Assembly: GCA_949358305.1 (NCBI GenBank)
Contig: OX442314.1
Location: 19,213,060-19,277,059 of the forward strand
Source: Strigamia acuminata
Lineage: Eukaryota > Arthropoda > Chilopoda > Geophilomorpha > Linotaeniidae
Direction: 5' to 3'
DNA: 64,000 nucleotides
The notes beneath the pieces were generated by a model. It did no database searches, had not been told where the DNA came from, and saw nothing but the letters and a program-made list of their open reading frames with translations. Position 1 is the stretch's first letter. Every line of letters starts with the position of its first letter. Of the stretch, positions 46,549 through 57,405 are shown piece after piece. The translations under genes were made by a program, and so were the position numbers.

Positions 46549-48233
46549 CACGAGGGATAGATGCAGAGGCGTTGATTCAAGCGAATACGTGGTGGAATGG
46601 CCCCGAGTGGCTTGTGAAGGACGAGAACGAATGGCCAGACATTAAAATAGACGAGAATAGCGACGAGATCGATTCAGAGGACTATTTGGCAGCAGCAGCC
46701 GTGATTCCAGAGCCACCATTGATGGACGAGCCATCAAAATACGGCAGCGGGAGACGATTAGTACGAGTGACCGGATGGGTGCAAAGATTCGTCAAAAACA
46801 CCAGAGACAAAGTTAGAAATGGCGCACCGTTGACGGTGGATGAATTATCGGCAGCAGAGCTTTATTGGCTTCGTGTAATGCAACAATCGAACTTTGCAAC
46901 AGAACTCGCAGCACTCAGCCATCGTCAGGAGTTCGCTCATAACTCTTTTTTGAACAAAGTCTCGTGTTATATAGACGAAAATGGTTTAATGCGATTGAAT
47001 ACCAGATTGCGATGGGCAAAAATCGACAGCAACATGAAAAATCCTTATGTTTTGCCCTCAAATCACATTTTAACCACTCTTATCGTTTCAGAAGCACATC
47101 AAAGAATTTTCCACGGTGGACTTGGAGAGACTTTGGCAGAAATTCGTCAAAAGTTTTGGATGCCAAAGCTGAGAAGGACAGTAAAAAGCGTGTTACACAA
47201 ATGTTTCGTGTGCAAGCAAGTGCAAGGACGTTTCGTGCGCCAGACAGAATCATCGTTGCCACCAGATCGTGTCACTCAAGCTGAGCCATTTCAAGTCGTT
47301 GGAGTCGACTTCGCGGGCCCATTGTACCAACGTAGTGGAGAAAAATGCTACATCGTCGTGTTCACGTGTGCGGTTGTTCGAGCCGTGCACTTGGAATTAG
47401 TTTCAAGCATGAATACGGAGCGATTCATTCAGGCATTGAAACGATTTTTTGCGCGCAGAGGAGTCCCAAGCACGATCTACTCCGACAATGCGCTGACGTT
47501 CAAGCGAACAGAGAAAGAACTTTGTGTTTTGTTGAATGCAGTGAGAGGCGAACAGATACAAGGATTTCTGACCGAACGAGGCGTGAAATGGCAGTATATA
47601 GTCGAACGTGCACCGTGGTGGGGTGGCTTTTGGGAGCGAATGGTGAAGTCAACTAAGTCCAGCTTGAAAAAAGTCTTGGGAAAGTCATCCCTAGATTTTG
47701 AAGAATTGACAACCATTCTCTCGGAAGTCGAGTCGTGCATAAATTCGCGACCACTCTCCTACGTATACACTGAAGACGAAGACAGTCACCCACTCACTCC
47801 AGCTCATTTTCTGGTCGGAAAACGAAGCTGTACTTTGCCAGACCCCAGCCAAAAAACGATTCAACAGTTGCCATCGACATCAGTCACGATTTTGAAGCGT
47901 TGGAAACTCCGTCAACTGAAGTTAGGACATTGGTGGACGCGATGGCAAAAGGAATATCTCACCGAGCTGAGAGTTCACCGTAAAAATGATAAGAATTCAC
48001 GAGAAGTTAAACAAGGAGATGTAGTTCTCGTAGAAGAGTTAAACCAGCCCAGGATGACCTGGAAAATAGGAAGAGTCGTTGAGATATTCCGTGGACGAGA
48101 CGGTCGTGTTCGCGCATGTGAGATAAAGTTACCAGTCGGAAAGAACTTGCGTCGACCAGTACAGCGATTGTGCGTTCTGGAAACTCACGACATGGAAGAG
48201 TTGAGTGGTGATACCACTCCGGCCCCAGTGTGA
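46515..48233 (+). CDS. BEL polyprotein part 2: end of RNase H region and integrase
   Basis: Family-typical sequence resumes at VQNPADLLTRGI and WWNGPEWL. The integrase has an HHCC-like zinc region (HQRIFHGGLGE, HKCFVCKQVQG) and DDE residues in VGVDFAGPLY, YSDNALTF and PWWGGFWERMVK. The frame ends with a TGA that lies inside the 3' LTR. The frame is open back to 46404, overlapping part 1, but that stretch is the wrong-frame shadow. Confidence 0.85.
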   Translation, partial: ATGVQNPADLLTRGIDAEALIQANTWWNGPEWLVKDENEWPDIKIDENSDEIDSEDYLAAAAVIPEPPLMDEPSKYGSGRRLVRVTGWVQRFVKNTRDKVRNGAPLTVDELSAAELYWLRVMQQSNFATELAALSHRQEFAHNSFLNKVSCYIDENGLMRLNTRLRWAKIDSNMKNPYVLPSNHILTTLIVSEAHQRIFHGGLGETLAEIRQKFWMPKLRRTVKSVLHKCFVCKQVQGRFVRQTESSLPPDRVTQAEPFQVVGVDFAGPLYQRSGEKCYIVVFTCAVVRAVHLELVSSMNTERFIQALKRFFARRGVPSTIYSDNALTFKRTEKELCVLLNAVRGEQIQGFLTERGVKWQYIVERAPWWGGFWERMVKSTKSSLKKVLGKSSLDFEELTTILSEVESCINSRPLSYVYTEDEDSHPLTPAHFLVGKRSCTLPDPSQKTIQQLPSTSVTILKRWKLRQLKLGHWWTRWQKEYLTELRVHRKNDKNSREVKQGDVVLVEELNQPRMTWKIGRVVEIFRGRDGRVRACEIKLPVGKNLRRPVQRLCVLETHDMEELSGDTTPAPV

Positions 48234-48557
48234 AAACTGGCGTTGTTAGAAGTAACAAGGTCGCACGAGTTCGAGGGAAAGAGCACGGCGCAGCACAGAG
48301 AAGCCAACCTGCAGGAGGTGTTTTTGAGTGATATTGGATGACGCGTGACCGGAAGTGCTGTAAAAGTGTCATAAATTATCTTGTTTCACCCTTTGTTCCC
48401 CTGAATTTGTACTTGTGACCCCCAGAAATTACAATAAACTTGTTCTTAACCCAAAAAAGACATGCTTTATTTCGAGAATTCATAAAAGTTAGAAAAGTAG
48501 TAAATTTACACAGTTTTAGTCAAAATTAGTTACAAATCGACTTTGCGAATCTTCAAA
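48229..48557 (+). repeat. 3' LTR of the BEL element
   Basis: Same length as the 5' LTR with a single substitution at 48316. It is followed directly by the second GTAAA duplicate and then the rest of exon 10 of channel copy 4. Confidence 0.9.
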
Positions 48558-49091
48558 GTAAACAGCCAAGATTACAAATGCGCGGATAGAGATACTGCAA
48601 TAAACTGTCTCGTTAAATGTCACGAAAACTTGCTATTCAACCAAATACCATGCAGGAAAGGCAGCTTAACATTTACAAATCTACGAAAGAATAATTTTTT
48701 CTTTCTTGCTTACAGATTGCCTTTTATGCCTAAAAAAGGTGAACATCAATTCTGCACATCTTCAAAGTCTGCTGAAATAGCTAGAACAATCTATGAAGAT
48801 GTTTACATAAAAAAATTCCCAGATAAAAGTTGTAAATGCTTACCATCCTGCGTTGAATTGAAATTTGAATACAGAGACTTTATTGAACACCATAGAGAAA
48901 GATATACTATTCTTCAAGCTTTCTTTTCAAAAAGTCTCTTTGAAACAATTGAAGAAGTTTATTCGTATACCTTCATAAAATTTATCTGTGATGTGGGTGG
49001 GATTTTGTCAATTGGACTAGGCTTATCTGTTTTAACATTATTTGAAACTCTCCACACGTTAATACATTTCATAGTTTCGATTAAACGTTAA

Positions 49092-49789
49092 GAAACAACT
49101 GACATTTGGTAACCTAGGTTTACGATACCCAGAGGTTCCAAAAGATTTGTTTTGTTAGCAATGCATTGTTAATTTAAGTTGTGTTCTGCCCTACTCTTAC
49201 TTGTTAGCTGCATCATCACTTTAGTGCCTCTTCGAGATGAGGAAGTACCATGATTGAGGATATTATTATTCTGAATCATATTATTAAAACGGCTTTGTGG
49301 TCATAAAACATCAATAAGTTATTGCACCATCTGGTGGAAACAGTTAGAAACACTCATTCTGAAGTTGAACTTGAAGGAAAATGTTTTTATGACCATGACC
49401 GTACACAGATATAGATTTAGAGCCTTTTTATTCGAGAGTAAGATTATCCAATCCATAAGTGCAGTGCGCCCTGGCAGCGATCAGAAAGTGACAAGAACTT
49501 GTTTCCATGCCAGACCCTCACAGGTCTAAATGATTGTAATTTAATACCATAAAAATTAATACCACATCAACAAACGTTTATTAAATATGTTTATTTTTGA
49601 AACTATGCTGATAATTAAAGTCACGTATTATTTTATGTAGATTAAATTCACAATTTACGATAATAAATTATATTTGAAATGACATGAGTTTCCTTTATTG
49701 ACTTCACAATAACTTAAGTACTCGTGGTAAGAGCCCGCGTCTAGTCATTAGTGCATTCAATTTACTTTGAACATATGTAGCAACATCGT
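49092..49789. other. 3' flank of copy 4 and upstream block of copy 5
   Basis: No gene. From about 49480 the sequence matches the upstream blocks of copies 4, 6 and 7 (ACAAGAACTTGT, ACCATAAAAATTAATACCA, GAGTTTCCTTTATTGAC). Confidence 0.5.
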
Positions 49790-50233
49790 ATGTCTTTAAC
49801 TAAGTAAACTATTGCAAGACAAATTATTCGGACATAACTCGATTGCTAAACGACTCCAAATTCCAGTTGTTGGATTATCATTCGCTAAAAACAATCAGAG
49901 ATCTTTGTGGTTAAGAATAATATGGGTTATTGTTTTATTGAAATGTGTTGTAACTTGTGGCTACAAGCATACGACCGAATAAGATATTGCTTTAGGTCGA
50001 TTAGAGTTGATGTTAAATACAGCATTGGTGATGATCATTTTCTGCCCTCTCTAAACGCATGCGCTCACGACACACCACCATGGATTAAATACATTGAAAA
50101 CAATCCTAGGTTTCAACGTATGCTTCAACTGTATAAAGCTCGGTTTCCCTGCGTTAATCAACTTTTAGTTTTCTCTGGACCAATTAAAACCAAATCAGTG
50201 GAAGACATTTGGAAAATATTCAACACAAGCACG
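49790..50233 (+). pseudogene. two-domain DEG/ENaC channel, copy 5 (exon 1 relic)
   Basis: Only exon 1 remains. The ATG at 49790 is followed by a TAA after five codons, but homology to copies 6 and 7 continues: IPVVGLSFAKNNQ, TM1 (IIWVIVLLKCVVTC), then a short deletion shifts frame at the CGYQAYDR motif, and FLPSLNACAHDTP follows in the new frame. Homology stops near FNTST at 50233, where the splice donor should be. No later exon is found before copy 6. It is a truncated duplicate. Confidence 0.8.
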
Positions 50234-50295
50234 TGTAGTGTTGTAAGAATGACCGCTAAATGGCACATCATTCTCGAGCAAGGTGAACGAGAGTA

Positions 50296-50830
50296 AACTT
50301 GTAATAAATCAGTTGTTAGCTGGCTACGAACTAAAGTGGACGTGACTTCTTGAATATTATATACATTATATTATATTATATACATTATATTATATTATAT
50401 TGGCGACGTGATAAAACAGACAATGTGGATGTAATATGATTGTGGGTGACTGTGACATTCGTGAGTGGACTTGTGAGTTTACCAGCTGTGATAGTTTCTG
50501 CGGTGTTGGTGCGGAGCTGTGAGGTGTCATGGCGGACGTAGGAAAGGTCGTGGTGGCAACGGAGGGAGCTAGTTTTGTGCAAACAGCAAGTATTCCGCCC
50601 TTCGACGTGCACGGAGAGGAGACGACTCAGTGCCAGCGCTGGAAATGTACATGATTGCTGCTGGGATTACAGCGGACGAGAGAAAAATGGCGATTCTGTT
50701 ACACCAGGCCGGTGAGGAGGTATTTTCGGTTTATGAAACACTGACGCTGGACGCCGACAGCCGCACTTATAAAGGAGTGAAGGACGCTTTGACAACTTAC
50801 TTTCTGTTTAAGTCCCACAGTGGCATCTCA
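50296..50830 (+). mobile_element. Gypsy-type fragment: LTR end, leader and start of gag
   Basis: TGGCGACGTGATAAAAC at 50401 resembles a Gypsy primer-site region, preceded by AT repeats that may be an LTR end. A gag-like frame starts ATG at 50529 (SIPPFDVHGEE), then shifts frame near 50640 into MIAAGITADERKMAILLHQ and VKDALTTYF, a usual gag order. It ends at about 50812, where the upstream block of channel copy 6 takes over. Pol is absent. Confidence 0.55.
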
Positions 50831-51194
50831 ATGGCGATTATTAGTTTATTGTATTTATCGATTACCGGTAATGACCCAAATCGCCTCACGTTCGAGTGCA
50901 GGATGTGGCAAGTGACAAGAACTTTGTTTATATGTCAGACCGTCACAGGCCTACATGATTAATTATTGTACCATAAAAATTAATATCATACCAACCCAAG
51001 TTCAGTAAATATTGTTGTTCTTGAAACTATGCAGATATTAAAGACAGATAGCTAAGCTCTTCCTGTTATCTTGACAACGATAATAACATGTATTAGAAAT
51101 GATATGAGTTTCCGTTATTAACTTTACAAAAGGTGCTCGTGACTACAGTTTGCGTCTAGTACGTATGTGCAGTTTACTTGAGACATCCAGCAAC

Positions 51195-54100
51195 ATGTAT
51201 TTAATTAAGAAAAAAATTACAAGGCGGCTCTTAGGACAACTAATTCGGACAGAACTGGATTATAAACGACTTCAAATTCCAATTGTTGGATTATCATTCG
51301 CCCAAAACAATCAAAGATCAGTGTGGTTAAGAATAATATGGGTTATTGTTTTATTGACGTGTGTTGTAACTTGTGGTTATCAAGCATACGACCGTATAAG
51401 ACATTATTGCTCTGCGCCGATCAGAGTTGATGTCAAGTACAGCATTGGTGATAATTATTTTCTGCCCTCTGTTACCGTATGCGCTCACGATACACCATCA
51501 TGGATTGAATACATCGAAAACAATTCGGCAGTTGCTAGTAAGATTCAATTGTTTCAGGATGAGTATCCATGCGCCAATCAAATATTGAAATTTTATAATT
51601 TAATTAAGAAGAAATCAGTTGGCGACATTTGGAACATGTTCAACACAAGTACAGTTCTTGAAAGCTATAAAGTATGGAAGGTACAGTACATTTATCATTT
51701 GTATTTTAAAAAGACTTGATAACTATTTTCTAAGAATACATAAAAAAAGTATATTTATGTACTGTAAGACTAAATATCGAACCAGAGCCTAAATCTTATG
51801 ATGAAGATGAAAATAGTCACAAAATTCTTATCACTACACGAGCATTATTTGAAAAGCCATTTACACTTCAAAACATTTTAAACATCGATTTAAACTTCAA
51901 TGTAAACTTTCTGATTGTGACTTGTCCGATTTACCTTGTAAAATAGCGACTGTTAGTGTTTAGTCAAAATTTTTCGACAATGATTAAAATTTCAGATTTT
52001 TATAACTCGAAAACAACACCACGGTGTTATTTACAAGTGAAAACAATAGTTTTGACCGGATTGGAATGTTCAGGGCTGTGGTTAAACATAAAATATTGCG
52101 ATTCCGCGTCAAAGAATTTCGTTCAGTAATAACGGCCAAATTTGGCAATTTAAACTGATTTTTCGAAAGCAGCTATTGTTTTATATCATCATCTTCTAAG
52201 AATTCTCAACCATTCTTTTCTCTTCAGGGAAAAACTTTGCTGCCAAATACTAGTGTTCAACTAACTGATACAAATTTGTCGTTAGGCAACTGCTTAAAAT
52301 TTGCATATGGTTTGTATTTTTTTTAATTTCATTCTTGATTTAAACATGATTTTATTTTTTATCAGACGATGCTAGTGATGAAAAGGCTAATAAAATCAAT
52401 TTTAAAATAAAAAAACCCAAAGGAGGTTGCAATCGAGCTTCTAGATTGATGGTAAAAGTGATAGAGGTTTATAGAATCAGATTTCTCACCTGCCTGCTTC
52501 TCAATTTTTAACAGCTTACAATACAAAAAAATCAAATGAAATCAAATTTAAAACAGTTTTGGCACATCCCAAGCAAATCCAGAGTTGAAATTAATGTTGC
52601 TCTAACCGAGGTAATTTTCTTTTAATTTTTCTATTTCCATTATTGAATATTATTAAACACGCACGTAGTATTACTTTGTGCCAAACAAATGGAAAAAATG
52701 TGTTGAAATCGAAGAGTATGAGAGGTGTTACGACAATTGTGTTAAAAAAATATACGATGATGGTCAGCTACATCCTGATTACAAGAACTATTTTTCATGC
52801 AGGTAAAATTTTGCAATCACATTTTATAGTAAATTGGAACAAACTTGGTTTTCCTTTGCTTAGATATCCATTTGATCCCGAACTTATACATTTGCCACCA
52901 TGCAGTCAACCCGACTTGAAGATGTACATTGTTCATGCATTTTTTCCTGTGCGCCTTAAACCATCTCTCTGTAATTGTTCAGACCCATGCCACGATTACA
53001 CGTTTGATATAAATTTCCACTACTACGCCCACAAAAAAGCTAAAACAAACGTCAAAATTAGAAAAAAAACTTATTATGTAACTACATTCACTCAGCTGTA
53101 CAGTTATGACATTGTCACACTCCTGTGTGACATTGGAGGAAACTTAGGACTTCTATTAGGCCTATCAATACTTTCTATCTGCGACGTAGTGTACGTATGC
53201 TTCAAACAAATTCACATTAAAAGATGTCTGAAGAGATACAAAGCGTGTTCCTGTGTTAAAAGTAAAATCCAGCACATTTGTGAAATACAAATGATGAAGA
53301 ACCAGGTCCCGCCATTCGACCTGTCGATGAGCACAAAAATAATGAAAAACAAGCGATCTTTTTCCAGTATGCTCTGTATTGCTATATACTTGACATCATT
53401 GGCTTTTTGTTTATATATTACGATAAACAGAGCTTTATATTACTTCAGCTTTCCTACTAAAACTATTGTTCGAGTGCGTAAAAATGATACAATACAGTTT
53501 CCAACTATCGCAATTTGTGCAGATAATAATTACATCAAAGATTTAAGAGATTTGTATTTTAAAATCACTGGAAATCACTCTTGCTTGCCTTTGGATCAAT
53601 ACTTGGATGTTTCGGAAACTACAGTACAAGATTTATGGGACAATTCTGCAACCGGAAACGTTATATCTCGTGAGCATTCCACTTCTTTGGTATGGATAAA
53701 TTTATTATTACATTTAATTTTGCTAAAGAGCAGAACCTACTGTAGAAAAACATATCTAGCCTTCATGTACCTTTCAACGTTTCAAGTGCTGACTTTTCCA
53801 GATTAATACGGGTGTGGTAAATGAAAAATCAAATTCGTCAAACATTGCCAAAATTAAGAAATTTTATACAGGTGTCCCATATTAAAAATTTATTGCACGT
53901 TTTGACCTTCATCAGAACTACAAAAATATGGCAATATAAAATTCACTACACTTTGCCACCAAGTTACCCACCCCGGGTCCAGACCACATTTTAATCCAAT
54001 AAACCAGTCAAAATAACTTTTCAATTGCAGCTACAAACATGGCTGGATGTTTGTCTTTAAGTTGGCTAGTTCGAAATCGAAATACTGTTTCTTAAAATTG

Positions 54101-55151
54101 TCTCACTTTTTAAAAGATATTTTTTAAGACATTGTTCACGGAGAATGAAAAGCTGAGATTTACCAATTATTCGACGGTGTATGGAAATTGTGCTAAATAC
54201 CAGTTAGGTCTGTTATATCACTATTTTAATAATAGTAATTCATTCTAATATGACTTCAATACTAACTGTTCACAGATGAACCGTTGGAAATGTTTGGAAC
54301 TACGACTACAGTAGAAAGCATCATAAACAATGTGAATGATTCTTCTTGTGAACGACCGGTAGTAACGGTACGTTCGTTAAAATAAATCGATTAGAACATG
54401 TGCAATATTTAAAACGAATTCATAGATTTTTATAGCCCCGAAAGACGTCCCTTTAGTTTTTGAGTTACGCACAACTCTAACAATTCCAAGGAATAAAATA
54501 GCTATTATCGCTTTAAGATTTCAAAAAGTAATTATTGTCATTGAAAATATTTAAATACGATATATTACTATTGATAGCAATAAAAATTTTATTACAGATA
54601 ATTAGATTAAATAGCCAAGACGAGCCACAATGCACAAATAGAAAAACTGCAATCGATTGCTTTACAAAATGTCACGAAAATCTACTCATCAAAAAAATAC
54701 CTTGCAGGAAAGTTAACTGTTAATTAGAATTAGAATTGTTTTAGTTGAAATAAAGATCTTGTCTACACTCTACAGGTTGCCTTTCATGCGTCAGAACATG
54801 AAACAACAATTTTGCACAACTTCAAGATCTGCTGAAATATCCAGAACAATTTATGAAGAAATCTACGAAAGACATTTCCCAGATAGCAGTTGCAAATGTT
54901 TACCATCCTGCACCGAATTGAGATACGAGTACAGCGACTTCATTGAACCTTACAACGAAGAGTTTACTTTTATTCAACTTTTCTTTCCAAAAGGTCTCTT
55001 TGAAACGATTCAAGAAGTGTATTCGTATATATTCATACAATTTATTTGTGATGTTGGCGGTATTTTGGCAATTGGATTAGGGTTCACAGTTTTAACGTTA
55101 GTTGATACTCTTCAAGCTCTCATCAGTTTTGCAGTTTCTTCTAAACATTAA
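51195..55151 (+). CDS. two-domain DEG/ENaC channel, copy 6 (intact)
   Basis: Eleven exons join in phase to 826 residues: 51195-51680, 52228-52309, 52366-52451, 52515-52610, 52669-52802, 52864-53689, 54117-54207, 54276-54367, 54426-54527, 54598-54707 and 54776-55151. Domain 1 spans about 1-410: TM1, FLPSVTVCAHD, CNCSDPCHDYTF, TM2 with GLLLGLSILSICDVV (filter GLS, Asp instead of Glu). A basic linker with KNQVPPFDLS follows. Domain 2 spans about 445-826: TM1 CIAIYLTSLAFCLYITINR, FPTIAICADN, CKCLPSCTELRYEY, TM2 AIGLGFTVLTLVDT (filter GFT). Its N terminus keeps the Gly but not the His of the family's HG gating motif. The last intron is GA-AG. An ATG at 51165 is also in frame; 51195 matches copy 7. 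AATAAA near 55420 may be the poly(A) signal. Confidence 0.87.
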
Positions 55152-57109
55152 AAACTAAATATTTTATTTCGATAAATAATATTACGAAACTGATTAGACT
55201 TGATACTTTGTTCAATATTTGTATTACTGGTAGTCCTATGCATGTAAATACACAAGTGCACCAAAATTTAAAAAAAAAATTGCTTTTCATGTTGTTGCAA
55301 AAACAATTTGTTTCACACCTCATTACATCTACACTTGTTTATAGTTTATTAGCAGACAATATGTACGTACAATGTTGCCATGCCATTGTCAGGCAACCTT
55401 ACACAAATATCAACTCAAATAAAAACAGTTATTAGTTGCAAAATCTCATGAATTGACAAGTCTTGTTTACTCCTTCCTTAAACCTCACAAACTAAAAATA
55501 CAGAGACGAATCTGCAGCGTTCCAGGTTTTAACTATAATTTAAACTAAATCTAAAGTTAATCAGTGTTGAAATGCCACTTGGGTCTTAGTCTCAGCAGCC
55601 GGTTGTAGTATAGGGGACACCATTGTGGTGATCTCAAATTTCATGTAAAAAAAATTTGTTGTCACCACTAAAGAAACATCTTTATTTAATTACTCTGGTT
55701 TGGCACACGGCAAACCAGCCAAGTGTGTCTTGGGGGTAAAAACTCCCTAGGCACAGTTCTCCCCAAATTTGGCCAGGGTAATTCGCAGAGCAACCTTTTT
55801 GGTGCAACAATTCTTTTGTTGCACCAAAGTTAGCTTATCACGCATATCTGCTGCGCAGATGCAGAGTGTGCTCAGTCCCAAATTTGGCTGCGTTCCTGGA
55901 TTCCCAATTGACTTAAATACAAAAATTGATTGGATAAAGAGGCCCGGTATTCAAGTGCGGACGCAGTTGAATGCCATGTAGGTCTTCTATCGTAAAAATT
56001 TGGCTGTTTTTAAAGTGTCTAGGGTAAGTTATTACAAATTTGGAAAGTTTAAAATGTACAACTAGTTGATTAAGATTAAATACAGGAAATAAAGGAATTA
56101 TCAAAAAAGGATTATGTCGTCTAGATAACTAAGGAAATGCGCGAAACAACGAGCTTTGTTGCCGCGCGGGAAAAGACAATGGAAAAATTGCGGCATCGAA
56201 TCGCTGCACCAATTTCCAAAGACAAAAGAAAGAGGTAAAATCTGACGATTTCACTGATGGTCCGGCTGAAAAGCCTGACCAAATGGTGGAGAAACAAGGG
56301 TTGAACCCTGAGATTCTGTGAGAAATTCTCCCATGGAGATCAAATTCAACCTGCATAGTTCGCCGACCGTCAAATCTTCTTTTCCAATCCACAGAAACTC
56401 GCATAAATACCGTCAGCTCGGGCGCGTCGGTCTTCAGGCGTCGTCGGACACTACAACTCAAAACCAACAACACATTGTATCTGCTTTGCAATTCACATAC
56501 AGTATATTGACCGTGTTATCGTTTTGATAAGTTGAAACTCCTTGCTGTTTTCACTGCACGTACAAGTTACCGGTAGTGAAAACCAGCCTTTTCATTGTGT
56601 GTGCCAAACACCGTTTGACACACGCATTTTGCGATTCTTGGTTAGCGACCAAGACCCTAGCGCCTAGCTTGTCGCCGCCATCATGAACCAGCTTCGAGCG
56701 TCTCCGGAGTTCGCCATCGCCGCCCGAACGAATTGTGGTGGGAAAAAAGTATTTCAGCCATTTTCGCACGTAACAACCGTTACGTGCATTTATTTTGTTT
56801 CGTGACCGTTGTCGCTTTATTTCATTTCCATTCTAATTACCGTATTTATTCACTATTAGTATTCATTTTAGTCTTAATTAATTTACTGTATTTAACTAGA
56901 ATAAAATTAGTGTTCATTTTTATATTTAACCAATTTGTACTCATCTAATATCCCCAGACATTTTAGCCATTTTGAGTTTAAGTCCTATAAACAGCATCTC
57001 AACTGCGTTATATTACTTATTTAGTGTATTAAAACCCGTATCGCAGCAGTATACACCTGTTAGCCATGAGTGCAATGCGCTCTGGCTCCGCGATAACTCA
57101 ATACCGACG
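55152..57109. other. intergenic between copies 6 and 7, unclassified repeats
   Basis: About 2 kb with no gene recognised. A stretch at about 56120-56770 is richer in G+C and contains CpG-rich pieces like those at 19080-19560. A short perfect hairpin GGTGCAACAA...TTGTTGCACC lies near 55801-55823. Confidence 0.4.
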
Positions 57110-57405
57110 TGACAAGAACTTATTTCCGTATCAGACCATCACAGTTCTGCACTACCGTAAGTAAACAACATAAAAATTAATACCGTATCAACCAAGGTTT
57201 AGTAAATATTTTTGTTTTTGAAACTAAGCACATAATTTAAGTTGCGTATCCTATTCCGATTATCTTGATAAAATACACAATTTTACGATAAAAACATGTA
57301 TTAAAAATGACACGAGTTTCCGTTATTAACTTTCCAATAGGTGCTCGTGGCTACAGCCTGTGTCTAGTCATTAGTACGTTCAGTTTACTTGAGACAGCCA
57401 GCAAC
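57110..57405 (+). promoter_or_regulatory. conserved upstream block of channel copy 7
   Basis: This region matches the sequence before copies 4, 5 and 6 through ACAAGAACTT, AACATAAAAATTAATACC, GAGTTTCCGTTATTAACTTT and CCAGCAAC directly before the ATG. In copy 7 the frame is open through part of the block with an ATG at 57307, but the paralogue-supported start is 57406. Confidence 0.5.

Larger units (their letters stand above)
42614..48557 (+). mobile_element. BEL/Pao LTR retrotransposon, very young
   Basis: 329-bp LTRs at 42614-42942 and 48229-48557 differ at one base (42701 T against 48316 A). The target duplication is GTAAA (42609-42613, 48558-48562). A primer-binding site TGGTGCCGAAACCCGGGA follows the 5' LTR at once. 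The coding part is complete from gag to integrase but split into two frames in the RNase H region. The insertion is in exon 10 of channel copy 4. The near-identical LTRs mean recent transposition. Confidence 0.95.
36459..49091 (+). pseudogene. two-domain DEG/ENaC channel, copy 4 (heavily disrupted)
   Basis: Recognisable pieces: exon 1 start 36459-36562 (N terminus to IPI), exon 1 remainder 38834-39241, exon 2 39370-39451, exon 3 39526-39608, exon 4 39666-39761, exon 5 40139-40263, fused exons 7/8 42245-42368, exon 9 42451-42552, exon 10 split into 42600-42613 and 48563-48655, exon 11 48716-49091. A DIRS-like element separates the two halves of exon 1. Exon 6, which carries the first TM2, linker and second TM1, is absent from 40264-42244. 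Exons 7 and 8 are joined by a deletion that also removes intron 7 and ends in an in-frame TGA. A BEL element interrupts exon 10. The final exon stays open, with SIGLGLSVLTLFET. It cannot make a channel as it stands. The last intron still starts with GA. Confidence 0.85.

Noticed and set aside
57307-57405. Longer N terminus for channel copy 7 from the ATG at 57307
   Set aside because: The sequence lies in the conserved upstream block and has no coding counterpart in copies 4-6; the start matching the paralogues is 57406.
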